From: Hyperoplus lanceolatus
Lineage: Eukaryota; Chordata; Actinopteri; Uranoscopiformes; Ammodytidae
Direction: 5' to 3'
DNA: 64,000 bases
Assembly: GCA_026929865.2 (NCBI GenBank)
Contig: CM049396.1
Span: forward strand, 20,146,001-20,210,000
Position numbers and translations under genes: made by a program
Notes under the pieces: generated by a model
What the model saw: only the letters and a program-made list of their open reading frames with translations
Told to the model about the DNA's origin: nothing
The model's database searches: none
Shown here: in pieces, positions 24,182 to 36,996 of the stretch
How the letters are laid out: each line of letters opens with the position of its first letter
How positions within the stretch are numbered: position 1 is the first letter of the stretch

Positions 24182-27100
24182 ATGGACGGCTTGAATGTTG
24201 CCCGTCTCTCGTCAAACTATAGGTCTTCTGCGGGGACAGAAAACACGCTGGTCGGGAAAGCTCCTGTCCAGATGCCTGTTAGAAAACAAGCCGTGAAGAG
24301 ACACCACCACAAACACAACCTGAAGCACAGGTACGAGTTTCTGGAGACCCTCGGGAAAGGAACCTATGGCAAGGTGAAGAAGGCAAAGGAAAGATCCGAT
24401 AGACTGGTAAGGATTGTTAATAACCTACATTTTTTCCACTATTTAACTGTGTGAGAAACTTCTAATGCCTTTTATAAATGATGGCCACATTTTGCAGTTA
24501 GTAGCCTGCCTGTAGCCAGGTCGGTGTTTGCTCTAGGCCTACTGCTTTATCAGACACCTGTTGTGTAGACGTAGAGCGCTATTTTTAGAAGGTATACCGT
24601 CTGGACATAGGTATAGTCTAGGCTACATATGGGTAGATTTTAATTAGTGTCATTTTATAAACCGGATTTACTTCAGGTTTCTCCCTGTGACTGTGCGCCC
24701 TATTTTCTCTAGTGTGTCTGTCTGCTGCCTACATGTCTAAATGTTTGACAGTTGCAGAACTAGCTTATATTTGCCTAGCCTACATTGTATTTGTTTTGAG
24801 GGATGGGGGGGGGGGGGGGTGCTCAGACTCTTCTCCAAAAAAAGTGTGAAATTGATAAGATAATAAGCAGAATAAGCTGTTTCAATATCAATTGCAACCT
24901 ATATGTAATAGTCACATTTTGTCAGTGGTTTACAAAACGTGTGGATAATGCTCGTTTATCTGGTTTGAAAAGTAGTGTTGGTGCTCTGTGTAAATTAAGT
25001 GTCAAATTCTACATTTAAAAGTATGTTCTCATGGCAATGACAGTTTCCACAGATCTTTTCCCATGGCTGTCTGAGGCAAACCCACATCTTATTTGTGGTG
25101 TATTAAAGTAAAACGCAAGATCATCCGTCAACAAAATCAGAACTTCAGTTTTTGAGCTAATCCTACAAAGAGTGAGGCAAAAATGGATGCCTGTAAAATT
25201 GTCATTACGTAAGACATTATACATATTGGTCACCTCCTGTTGGTATGAAGACAGCATGAAGGAAAGGCGTTTCGCTGGAAAGTCCTGAGTGTCACAGGAG
25301 GGGGTTCAGGAAAGTTAAAGATTTTTTTCTCTGTGTATTCCTGATAACAGAAGAGAAGGGAAATTGCAAACAGGCTTTCAGGTGGATTCCAGCTCCCCTA
25401 TGTCCTCAGGGGAAGTAAAAGGTATTTAAAACTGATTTGACAAGAGATAAACCTTTTTAAAAGGAACCTGGAGGAGCTGTTAAACAAATAACATCTTATG
25501 TCGGAAGATAATATTATTTTCCTTTTTTTTAATGTATTCCAATCACAATCTTTTTAGTTTTTAGACTTAATCAAGCGTTCATATTCTTAAATGGCCACCA
25601 ATGGATTATGTGAAGTTTTATATGACTTATATTCAATAATCTCAGTGATATGCAATAAAGTTCAATGGCACCACAGACCAGTCAACAATGGTCATAAAGT
25701 TTAATCATCACCTCTGTTATGCCATTTCAACCAAAGCGAAACACTTTAACTTTCCTGATCGAAGGTTTTACTGCAGGGCACTTGTATTAGACTGCGTCAC
25801 TTTTAAATAGGTGTACCTCATAAAGTGGCAACTGAGTTCTACATGTGATAATTTGCATTCTGCTTTCCATATTTCCTTGACCTAGTGGAAATGTAAATTC
25901 TAAAAACACACCTAGAATGTAAATGCATTTCCCAATTCAGTTAGCAGATATTTTCAGGTATAGTGACTCCTTAAAAAACAAAAACAGATACTTGGCCTAG
26001 TTAGGGAACTGGCTTTATGAGGTCATTAGGCTCTGCTGCTGAGTCATGTTTTTGAAGCGCTTTGTTAAAAGAGCATGTTTGTTTTGAGTGAAAGGGCTTA
26101 GAAGACAAGGAAGTAAGTTTCAGGAAATCCCCTTCTGAGGCCACAGTAAATGGGTAGTGATACATGTCGAGCCTTGTCTAGACGCACATCTATGCTGACA
26201 CTCTCTCACAAGACTTGGCTTTTATAGGACATGAGTTGCTGTCTGAGATTCATCCCTCCAGCCTAATCTTTATTCCTCAAACCAGTGTTCAAATGTCAAG
26301 TATTACCAATCAGCCAAATGTTTGGAATTTGCACAAAAGAAGAAGCTGTGTGCATAAATGGATATAGAACAAACATGAATTTGCTCTGTGTTTGTCCACG
26401 TACCCTATAAGTATTGACAACATAATGGACAGCGATGTGTAATTTGACATGGGTGTGACACAACACAAAGGATGGCTTCAGTTTGTGTGTGTTGGTACTG
26501 CAGCTGTTCCTATTGTATATGTGGTATGTACATCAGTTTAATTACATAACCTATTATCTATGTGGGGTTGACCTTGCACTCATGAGATGACATGTATTTA
26601 CCCCACAATTTTGTACTGCTTGGTAGTACGGCTACAACTATCGTTTTCCTTCATTACGAATATTGTGTCCATAACAGAAAGAAAAATGCCTTTTGCAATC
26701 TAAAGCCCAAGTTGATGTCTTCAGATAGCTTTTTTTTCAAATCAACAATTCAAAACTATAAGATTTAAAAGTTGAGCCACTATTAATTTGTCATTTTCTT
26801 GTGCTTAAAACAATTAATGGTTGTCGTCCCCCCCCCCCCAGCCCATCATAGTAGTACCACTGGAAATAAAGACAACAATCAAGACGCATAAAGCAGTTAA
26901 TCCCCATTAGAAGCTTTTCTTGACATTTTTATTTTTGACAGGACATTTCTGTCACTGTTGCTAAAAGAAATACTTGAACAATCAATCGATTATAAAAATT
27001 GCGTCTGATTAATTCTCTATGGATTGACAAATCGAATAATTGCTCCAGCTAAAACGCTGCAAATGTTAGCTTTGTCATTTGGTCTAGTTAGCTATGCTAC

Positions 27101-30100
27101 AGTTGAACCTGAAAGTAACTTGGTATAAATATTCAGTAACAACTAATCTCTACTAGTTAACTCTTGCGTGTTGAGTGCACCGTGTTTTGATTTGAATGAG
27201 TAAATCTTAAGGCCAGGACACACCGGCCCGATAATCGGCCATCGGAGAGTCTGGAGGGGGCGGGGACACAAATGTGTTTGGTGTGTTCGGTGACGTCGGC
27301 CGTCGTAGATGTCGTCGGGCTTCTTTTCAGCCGATTGAACATGTTCAATCGGTGTCGGGCAGTCTTTCAGTCGGAGCAATTTGATTGGTGGAGGGCTAGC
27401 GAATCGGTGAAGCCCGGAGGTGAGGTCGGTAGCACAAACGGCTAACAACAGTATCGCATCGCTAGCCATTGTTTTAATGTGTTTGTTTGTTACGTTCAGC
27501 GAGTACTCCCATGCATCAACCCTTCTTGACTGCGCGACACTCTCTGCTAAAAAATGTGCTTTTTATGGTTCTTTATGGTCTAGAGAGCTGTCCCATCATT
27601 TCCGGCATCCGTATTTTTTGGGGCCACAATACAGATTAGCGCCGCCTGCTGTTATGGAGACATTACGTCCCGCGCAAGCGCAGGAGCGTACGGAAAGTCA
27701 GTAGTCGGCTCGGTGTGTTCTTGGCACTTTTTAGGCCGCAACGGGCAGACTGGAGCTGCCTGAATCGGCAGACTCCATTTTCGGGCGACGGTCGGTAGTC
27801 GGACCGGTGTGTCCTGGCCTTAAATTTAACCTTGTTATGGGCTAACTTAGTCTGAACTGTGATCAAAAGAAAGTTTTTGTCAAATTACTTGTAGTTAATA
27901 TGTATTATATACATTTACGTTAGCTCTGAGTTCCCTCCAAACAACTTCTCTCTTGTTTACTGTCTTACATTGGGTTTTCAAGTGCAAAAAGTAGAGGAAC
28001 TCTGTGTTTAAATATTGAATATTTCAACTTTAGTGCCAATTGCGTGCAACAACCTGGGAGTAACAAAGGCTGCACACACACAGATAACCTCAGAGGGGTG
28101 TGAAGTCATCATGAGTGGGAGTTCAGCCCGTCTGACAGCAATGCAAACAAACGCAGGAAACCTCATTTCTGGGAATCAGGAAAAAGGCCTGTGTGCTGTG
28201 TACATTGCCAACCCGGAGGAGCATCCAGGCCAGACAGTGACTCAGGCTGAGAGATGTCTGTATGTTGAAAGTGATATGACAAGTGACTGCTTTACTCACA
28301 CTCTTGTGTCTGTAGCCTGGAGTATTAGAAAGAAAGAGAGGGAAACAAGGTCACCCCCTATACCCTCAGGCGCCTCATGACACCCCTCAAAGTCAGGCTA
28401 GACTGATGATGCATTTGGTGCACAGAAGAATTCCAGGAATCCGAGATTCAAATACACAAACAAAACATAAATACATGAATAAAGACTTGTCAAAAGCTTG
28501 TATGTTATAGGTTTACGAATACAGACCTCAACAGATACTATTCAAATTTTAATGTTCTTATTATACGACTCTTGCAGACAATGGATTTCTTTACAGCAGA
28601 CAACAGTGTTCTCTCTGCTTGGTTAGAAACAAAAAAATTCAATACCCATTGTGTCTCTGACAAAAGACCACCTTCAAATGAAAGTAAACTTATCCATAAC
28701 CGCTTGTTTAAATTTTAATTATAATTATTATTTTTTAACCTTATCTGCTTATATCAGGCCCCTTTTTTTATGCAACAGCAGTGTAGCTGCAGCCGGAAAC
28801 TAATGATTTATTTTCCATTAAAGGGAGATTATGTAGCTTTTAAAAGAAACCACAACACACATTGTTCTTACAAATAAAACATTTTAATTCATAAGCAATA
28901 AAAAGCACTCTTGCTTATTTTTGTACATTTAAGGGTTTTGCTGGTGACGCTTACTTGGTCTGGTATGGTGTGACCGGTATATTGTGGAGGCTAATGTTAG
29001 CAAACTGTGGTAAATAAATATTGGTGTGTAGCTGATATTACTGGTTGGGTTTACTGACTTAATGACTCATCATTGAGTTTTTAATACTTACAATTATCCT
29101 GCAATCATCACCTGTGGCCACATTGGCTGCTGTAAGTTTACAGTGTCACTGTAAAACAATTATTTGATTAAACTATAATGTTATGTTGATTGAGCCCTAG
29201 AGTAGGTCTCACTTGGATAAAGTAAAAAAAAAAAATTCTTCTAAAAGTCAAATTTGTTTTTGTTATTTTAAAGGTTGCCATAAAGTCGATCAGAAAGGAG
29301 AAGATCAAAGATGAGCAAGACCTGGTTCATATTCGCCGAGAAATTGAGATCATGTCCACACTCTGCCACCCGCAAATCATCACCATATATGAAGGTACTG
29401 TGTTCAAAGATGAAGTACTGCTGCTTTTTCACTATTTTTGTTGACTTTCATTCTTCACCTTTCAGACGTTGACTCTTTCTTCGACTCTCTGAGCGACACG
29501 CAGAGGGAAACGTGAAACCTGTAATAAGTCGCCCACGCCACTCAATTAGTCTCTTTTTGAATTTCGGAGTTTAGTCACGCAAGTCTTTGTGCTGAGGAGG
29601 GATGCTAGATTACATAATCGTTGACATGCTGCCGTACCCCGTCAGCACTGCAGGCCAATGTGCAGAGGCTTGTGTCTTTCAGTTCTCCTTTACGCCTCAG
29701 TGTCCCTTCACCTCAGTGCATGTTTGTTTGCAGTGCAGTTATCATGGGGCCCCTTGTATCCTAATCAGTGTGAACTAGGAAGAAAGTTATCCGTTTAAAA
29801 TGCAGACATGATTTTAATTAAAACATGTTCCTCATGTGTTTAATAATTTAAAGGTGCTATTAAAGCTGCAGTTGATCGTTTCAGCCGTTTTCAGCCGTTG
29901 GGATCCCAACGGCTGTTTTCCCAACGCTCTACCTGCTGTAGCTCCTCCCTCTGAACGACAGCTACGCGCGTTCATGTGAATTCAGTTACATTGACAGGAG
30001 ACAAGCACCATGTCCGATTCCGAGGTGATTAAACATTAGTAATGATAACTACATACGTACATATTGAGCATACATTTTAATCACAGACATACCATGTATG

Positions 30101-33100
30101 TTAGCTTAAAATCATTTTAAGTGTGCTGGTAGGCCTAACAAAAGTAGCTGTAACTGCCAGGCAAGATAGCAAACTAATTGTAACAGAGCGGAGAGGTGTG
30201 TGTGTATGCTCCTGCTCTGACCGCAGCTGGGAGGGGCTGCTCGGGCAGTGTTGCCAACTTAGCGATTGTGTCGCTATATTTAGCTACTTTTCAGCCCCCC
30301 TGGCGACTTTTTTTTCAAAACAGCGACAAGCGACACATCTAGCTTTTTTTCTGGTGTAATTGGTGACTTTTTCGCCGAAGCAAATATCACTTGTAACGCT
30401 TCTCAACGAGCAGCGGGAGCCTCCCGGCCCGTCCCCCATCACAGAGCACTGACAGACGGCCCGGTCCTCGCGCAGCAGCCCCTCCCAGCTGCGGTCAGAG
30501 CAGGAGAGCACCTCTCAGCTCGGGGCTGCTGCGCGAGGAGCGGGCTGCGTGGCAGTGCTCCCGCTGCTCGTTGAGAAGAGATGATACTTGCTTTGGCGAA
30601 AAAAGTCACCAATAACACCAGAAAAAAAGCTAGATTTGTCGCTTGTCGCTGTTTTGAAAAAAAAGTCGCGAGGTCGCGGTCGGAGAGGTCTTGATGTGAT
30701 AGGGCAAGAAGACATGGCCGGTGTAGGCCTACTTTTTTTCAAGCTCTCTCCGTCTCCCTTTCAGCAGTTAACTTTTCAATATTCGTCTTTCCTCGTTTTT
30801 TTGCTGTCTTAGCGGTGTTAGTTGTTAGTATCCTGGGAATGGTAAATTGAGGGCTCGTTTGTGAAGACATTGCTACTCGCTGTCCGCCGTAGTAGCCTTG
30901 TACCAAACAGTAGGCTAGTGTCAGACTGCTAGGGTCGTGAACGCTCACGCAACTGACGCATCAACGTCGTTGCCAAGGTCCCACAGCCAATAAGAACGGA
31001 GAATCTGACCTCGCTCTGATTGGTCAAAATTAACATGAGCGGTGGCAATTTTGGGGGGCAGCACACAGAGGCAGGGGGGAGCAAAGTGATAAAAAAATAT
31101 TTTCAGACCACTTCACCTGCATATAGCTGAATGGCTATTATGACAGTTTTGCCAAATATTACAGTAAAAAAACTCTCAACTGCAGCTTTAATCCAGACTT
31201 ACATTTCATCTTAATTTGGGAGGAGTTAGATTTGAAACCTTGAATTAAAGGCGGTATGATGTACTTTAATCTTTCAGTGTTTGAAAACAAAGACAAGATT
31301 GTGATTGTGATGGAGTATGCCAGCCGAGGGGACCTGTATGACTACATCTGTGACAAGAAGAACATCACTGAACGGGAGGCCAGGCACTTCTTCAGACAAA
31401 TTGTATCAGCTGTGCACTACTGCCATCAGGTAAGGCTGTCTCACTCAATCCAAAGCTTTAAAACAAGTTTTTTACAGGAAATGCATAGCTCTTGCATACA
31501 AACTAGAGTTGTAGCTACGGGAGTATTTTATACCTTTTCACGCATGGCTGCAACATCCAACCTGATGGCACATAGCTCCAGTCATGTTAGCTAGTTGTGT
31601 TTTTCCAGGCCACTGGCAACCACAAAGTTACATAATGGGCATTATTCACTGTCAGCCTGCTGATCTGAACAGAGAGGCTGTGAGAACAACGCAGGGGGAA
31701 CTGAACAGCAGTTGGTGGTTAGAGTGCTAGCATCAGGGCTAACGGCCAGCGGTCCCCCAACACAAACACGCATGGTCTCACACTCTAATGAGAGTGTAAT
31801 GGAACAGAAGGGAAAACGCTCTTACACACAACACACACATACTCACTTGTTTCCATAGTACAGAGCTGTGCAATTAAGACCACTTACACTATCAGAGTAT
31901 TTATCAATGTTTGCTGGACAATATTTGAGGGAATTGCCCTGTCATATTCTGCGTTTTATATCACTTTCACTGTCTTGTTACATAATGTTTAAATTCAGGA
32001 AACCGTCATTTATTTATTATTTGTATCAGTTACGCATGTGGTAAAGCAGCATACAAAGAATATGTCCTTTGCTACAATATCTCCCTCTATATAATAATAG
32101 GTAGCCTAGTTGACCTGCATTTTTGAAAGCAAAACCAATTCAAACTGCCTGACAGAGGCATGCCCCCCTACAGAGTGGAGGACAATGAGGCATAGCTGAC
32201 GCACCAGACAATCTTCACTTGGAAAAGAATGTGATCTGCCCCTTTAAATACTAATCCTTTTATGTAATAGTGAGCCTCCAGTGACCTGACATGGGTTGTG
32301 AAATTGTCATTGTAAAAAAAAATATTGAAATGCAAAACACTGATACCTTTTATTTCTATCTCTCTCTCTCTCTCTCTCTGTTAGAATGGAATTGTACACC
32401 GGGACCTGAAACTGGAGAATATTTTACTAGACGGCAACGGTAATGTGAAGGTACGTACGCATAAGTGATATTTGGCATAAACATTTACACATTCTGTACC
32501 ATTTGCAACCATGGTTGATAATCATTTAAAATGTATTTCCTACAATTTGTGTCTAGAAGTACTTCTTGTGAGTAATTGACGAGGGACAGTGATGCATATG
32601 AAAAGGAGGTTACAGTATTCTGATCATTAGACATCTGTCGTGGCTCAGCTTGACATCAGCTTCTGCTTGTTGCAGATCGCAGACTTCGGCCTGTCAAACC
32701 TCTACCATGGTGATGAGTATCTTCAAACCTTTTGCGGCAGCCCTCTGTATGCTTCCCCAGAGATTGTCAACGGACGGCCATACCATGGGCCAGAGGTGGA
32801 CACTTGGTCCCTTGGGGTGCTGTTATATACTATGGTTCATGGCACCATGCCGTTTGATGGACACAACCACAAGACATTGGTCCAACAGATAAGCACCGGG
32901 AACTACCGTAAACCCAACTTCCCCTCTGGTAAGTCTTTCTGATCAACTCTCCTTTAAACAGCCTTAGGTATTTGGTGTATATACTTTTTTGTACTTTATT
33001 TTATAGTAATTACTTGAATTGTATTAACTAAACAAACATTTACTGTTTTTTTCTCTCTCAGATGCATGTGGACTCATCCGTTGGATGCTGATGGTAAATC

Positions 33101-34068
33101 CTGAACGCAGAGCCACAATAGAGGAGATTGCAGGACACTGGTGGCTGAACTGGGGCTACCAGCAGCCATTACTGGCTGAGACAAAGAGCAGTTCAGTGGA
33201 GCAGACGGCTTCACCAGCCTCTCCATCAACATTACACCCCACTGGGCTGGCTAGTGTGGCTAGCTGGCTGCGCCGTACATCCAGGCCTTTACTGGAGAAC
33301 GGCTCCAAGATGCGCTGCCTGCTCCGTTCACAGGGTGGTGGAGGAGGGGATGTGGTCCGCCAGCGCTCTCTGCGAAGGTCACGAAAGGAAAACAACGTCT
33401 CCCAGACCGTTCATGACGCAAGCACTGACTGTCGGCCCTCCAAAGGTATTTTGAAGAGACGCAACAGTGTGAAGCAGAAAGCCATGAGTGAAACCCCTGC
33501 TGTAGGTTCAGTGGAGCAACACAAAATGTTTGGTTTGTCTGCACCAGACGATGCCCCATCAACTGCATTGCTGCCTCGCAAAGGTATCCTAAAGAAGCCC
33601 GCAGAACAAGAGTCAGGATACTACTCCTCCTCTCCTGAGCACAGCGACTCTGGCTGGGCGCCGCAAACTAAAGAGTGTCCTTCAGCACCAACCCATAGGA
33701 AAGGCATCTTGAAGCGCAATGGAAAGTTCTCCTCAGGGAGGATGCAGGAGTTTGGCTCTCTGGACCAGCTGGCGGCCTCGTTACCCCATGGAGGTGCCAG
33801 TTCCAGACCGAGTGGGGCCATCAGTGAGGACAGCATTCTGTCTTCTGAGTCCTTTGACCAGCTGGATCTGCCAGACCGCGTAGGGCCCCCAACACAAATG
33901 GAGAAACCAGCCAAGACCAACATGAGAGGATGTGTGTCTGCTGACAACCTGCTTGACATCCAAGAAGACAGGATTCTGGGTGACAGGTCGCTGAGACCCT
34001 GGAACTGCTACAGGTCAGGAGTGGCTGACAGTGCCTTTTCTATCACAGACTGTGATAATGTGACATAA
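24182..34068 (+). CDS. nuak2: NUAK family SNF1-like kinase 2
   Basis: Six coding exons: 24182-24406, 29274-29394, 31278-31429, 32385-32450, 32676-32928, 33062-34068. They are joined at GT/AG sites in phase, giving 607 residues (human ~628). The start is supported by a basic stretch ([12 protein letters not shown]) shared with the human protein. The kinase domain starts near residue 50: glycine loop GKGTYGKV 58-65, VAIK lysine 79, HRDLKLEN 171-178, DFG 191-193, T206 (LKB1 site in LQTFCGSP), SPE 215-217. The C-terminal region has three GILK motifs (401-404, 447-450, 487-490), known in NUAK1 to dock PP1beta-MYPT1, and a conserved tail motif ([20 protein letters not shown]). NUAK2 is an AMPK-related kinase downstream of LKB1 that controls actomyosin and cell adhesion. 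All catalytic residues are intact. A TC tract forms the polypyrimidine tract of exon 4. Confidence 0.97.
26625..27052. mobile_element. Degenerate hAT-like MITE
   Basis: The left end gtacggctacaactatcg and the right end aaatcgaataattgctccag resemble a very common fish repeat (gctgcaactaacgattat ... tcgattaatcgttgcagc) from memory. The copy is old, and no target duplication could be fixed. Confidence 0.35.
27211..27819. mobile_element. TTAA-flanked MITE with ggccaggacacaccgg ends
   Basis: A perfect 16 bp terminal inverted repeat (GGCCAGGACACACCGG ... CCGGTGTGTCCTGGCC) is flanked by TTAA at 27207-27210 and 27820-27823. The inside is GC-rich, with repeated cgtcgg/tcggcc words. The 94-residue ORF inside (27420-27704) has no recognisable domain. 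It is likely a non-autonomous piggyBac- or Kolobok-type element. Confidence 0.8.
30209..30506. repeat. Inverted repeat, 35 bp arms
   Basis: ctcctgctctgaccgcagct onward (30209-30243) is the inverse of 30472-30506, with 33 of 35 bases matching. It interleaves with the longer inverted repeat at 30300-30672. Confidence 0.88.
30300..30672. repeat. Long inverted repeat, ~120 bp arms
   Basis: The left arm (about 30300-30420, including aaaacagcgacaagcgac and cgagcagcgggagc) recurs inverted at about 30553-30672 (gctcccgctgctcg, gtcgcttgtcgctgtttt) at ~90% by eye, with a loop of ~130 bp. Confidence 0.85.
31430..32384. other. nuak2 intron 3
   Basis: No gene or element was recognised. It ends in a (TC)n polypyrimidine tract just before exon 4. 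Confidence 0.6.
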
Positions 34069-35880
34069 GCTTACAAACAGGCCATGGTTATACGAGGCTC
34101 TGCGGCAAGCTGAAAACACTGACTAAGACTTGTTTTTCATTCCAATTTTTTTTACTGAAGACTAGAAATCCAAAGTGTATTATGTGAAATTCCCAGCACA
34201 CTGTGTGATAATCAGTTTGGCTAACTTCAGGACTTGCACCAGTAACGTACCAAAAGAGGAGGAGACTTTTTGTTAAATATCAAATGTAATTCACATGGTG
34301 ACTGATAAATGATACTTTACAAAAAGTCACCCTGAAACCAAAACACCGTTCTTCAATATTAGAAAGTAAGTTTGTAGAAAACCTTGCTTCGTGACAATGG
34401 AGTCGGACACTAACATTTTACAGTCGCAGGACTATTGTACTATTGCTAAAGGACAGTTTGAGTGTTTATGACTTAATGGCTCTTTTGCATTCTAGCTTTT
34501 TGATAGCCGTCAATCTTAAATTTATCTGGGACAAGGGCAATAAAGCTCAGGTTCATACTTTATGATGTGGGGGGATAAATGACATTTCATTAGTACCAAA
34601 GAGCAAATTGGTTGATGTTGTTGGTCCTTTTTTTGTTTCTTTATTTAAAAAAACTGGTAAAATTGCAAAGAGGAAATGTGTGTGTTTGCAGGGATTTACT
34701 TTTTTTTATTGTTTTTAATTATAATAATATATAATAATAAGTGACTTGTTCTAAGTTTGGATAATGACTTGAATAATAATCATGACTCACATCAAGTGTA
34801 ACCAGCAGGACCTGCTTTTGCTTCAAGGCATACGCTGGTGTCCTCACTCTGTGTATGCCGGTGGCAGTTTCACATAGAAGGTGGAGCTCACAGCCTTAGA
34901 TTCACTTCATTGTTTTGTAAGGGTCACAAGTTGAAATCTGAAAAACAGAAACGTGTTTACTACTGCATGTTGTGGCACACACCTATTGTGTAACCTTTCA
35001 ACTGAATTTTCAAGCTTGGTCATGGAGCTCAGGTGCATTAAAATCCACCCAGGGTGGTACAGTATTTCACAAAGCTGGATTACAAATTGAATTGGCCAAC
35101 TATTTACGATGTTGCATATCAGGATTAAAAGTTAAATCATGAAAGATTCATACTACTGATTATTTATTAAGTTTGACAAGATAATGCATACCACTTGTAC
35201 ATCCTGCTTTATGAAAAACCTGTAAAGGAAAGCTAAATCAGTATGTTATGTCCTCTCTGTATGAAATGTAATGTCGCACGCTGGAGTTACTTAATTGGAT
35301 TGGCATGTATGAACATTGTGCCAGTGCCTGGAATAGCACTTTATCAGGCCATGGAAACTTGATAACCATACAATTTATTATTCAGCTATCATGTAGGTAT
35401 TACATTTTTGTAACAAGTTACAGTACAGAGAAGCTGCAAAAGCCAAGCTGTTGAGAAACTGGAATATAAAAAGCTGTATTTTCTTTCATTTCAGTCATTA
35501 TTTTTGGCATTCTGAGGCTAATCTGGAATGTCGTGTGTGTTCAAACATAAGTAGGAATTTCTTCATTTCAACTGGAAGTAGTTGTCATTTGCATTTCTAA
35601 TCATAGACAACGGATCATGTGAGAATGCACTCAGCTTTTAGGAAAATGGAATCTGGTCCTGTTTTCTGAACAATGTATTGTGCACATGGGCATTTCATCA
35701 GTTTTTCTCTCTCCCCTTTGTCCCAGAAGTTGGAGATATGCAGGCTCTGTTAATATTTTCCTTGTTGACATAAACTAAAACCATGTATGCCAAAGTTACT
35801 GGTTTATCATTTATATGACAACATTTGTGTTGTGTGACCGGGGTGAAGTCAAGCAATAAAAAAGAAGGTAAAATAACTCA
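34069..35880 (+). terminator. nuak2 3' UTR with candidate poly(A) signals
   Basis: AT-rich, non-coding sequence after the stop codon. AATAAA occurs at 34539-34544 and 35855-35860. Which of them is used cannot be told from sequence. Confidence 0.5.
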
Positions 35881-35904
35881 AGTGCTGTCGGATTTTGCCT
35901 TGTT

Positions 35905-36500
35905 TCCACTCAGTGGCGCGGCTCGGGTCAGCTCGGTAACACTAGATCTGGCTTGCGTCTCTACCGCCCACCGACCCTACCCTTTTAGTCGGGCAGGGTT
36001 CATGCCAGACGGCGATAGCAGCCGCCAAAATATGGGTCAGAGCATTGAGCCGTGAAACGACTGCGGTCAAGACAGCAGTCTCTCGTTTTTGCTTGGTCAA
36101 ACCAGCCGCTACTATATTTAAAGTCTCCTCATATTGCGAGCGTATTTACGGTAAATCTGCAGAGACAGGCACAGTGAGCGGACAGAACTGGTCTCGGCAG
36201 CTACGCAATTATGATCACATCGTGGCAGAGGGACACAGTGTAGCCCGCTGATTAACTCAATGAAGAGGAAAAACACCACACAATAAACAGTTGTTGACAG
36301 AGTTGCGCGCCGACATTTTTCGCTAAACACAAGACTCTTGATTGATTCTGTGGAACAATTAACAGATTGCAGAGGTACCCAACGGAGGAGTACCGAAAGA
36401 AGGAGCGGATCAGCTCACTTATTAAGGGACCGTACCCAACTTTTGGCAATGGAAACGCAAATAAAAGCGGGCTGAGCCGCACTACTCGGTGGGGACGAGA
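35905..36500. mobile_element. Probable MITE with gcggctc-type ends
   Basis: The left end tttccactcagtggcgcggc and the right end (inverse tccccaccgagtagtgcggc) align over ~22 bases with about six mismatches. Both resemble a common fish repeat with GC-rich ends. No clear target duplication was found, so the borders are approximate. Confidence 0.38.
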
Positions 36501-36996
36501 AACCTACACATTAAAAAAAATGTAATGTAGTACTTCAACAGTTATTTATTTGTAGTCAGAAGGGAATGCAGTACTGAGGTAAAACCTTGCAGAAAATGAA
36601 TTGTACAGATAGAAAGCTAAAATGACATGCAATGCAAAATATTTATGAATGGTAGAAAAAGTCAAAATGTGCAAACACTGCTGTTAGGATTACGTGCAAT
36701 CCAATTGTCAATATCACAGAAAAGTTAATGTAGCCCTAATTATTCATCAAAGGCTCAATTGGAATCGTGTGCTCTTATAAAGCTGCTTTTGGCAAATGCA
36801 AAATACTTTTAAAACGAGCAGCAACAGGATGGACACACTTGAAACAAATCATTCCTCAAACCATAGTAGCTCTACATGTGTCACAGAGGGATCTCCATAA
36901 CTATCAACATGCAAAGAACATTAAATATAAAGGAAAAGTTCAGACACTAGACTAAACTAAAATTCATGCCGGCCATACATGGCAGGGTGGAGTGTT

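Larger units (their letters stand above)
24407..29273. other. nuak2 intron 1
   Basis: 4.9 kb. It contains a poly-G run near 24804-24820, a poly-C run near 26828-26839, a degenerate hAT-like MITE (26625-27052) and a TTAA element (27211-27819). The remainder shows no gene. The ORF at 28015-28380 has no recognised domain. Confidence 0.6.
29864..31187. mobile_element. TTAA-flanked element with internal fold-back structures
   Basis: The ends AGCTGCAGTTGA and TCAACTGCAGCT abut TTAA (29860-29863 and 31188-31191). The inside contains a 24 bp perfect palindrome (29892-29915) and two sets of long inverted arms (30209-30243 with 30472-30506, and about 30300-30420 with 30553-30672). No transposase was found. 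The element may itself carry a nested foldback: a hAT-like start cagtgttgccaacttagcga occurs at 30247. Confidence 0.65.
29395..31277. other. nuak2 intron 2
   Basis: Most of this intron is the TTAA element at 29864-31187. The rest is unremarkable. Confidence 0.7.

Noticed and set aside
27420..27704. 94-residue ORF inside the TTAA element
   Set aside because: No recognisable domain, lies wholly in a MITE, and its composition follows the GC-rich repeat.
28015..28380. 121-residue ORF in nuak2 intron 1
   Set aside because: No family resemblance and no splice or promoter context; length is compatible with chance.
33156..33963. Several 60-112-residue ORFs opposite or out of frame with nuak2 exon 6
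   Set aside because: Shadows of the coding exon.
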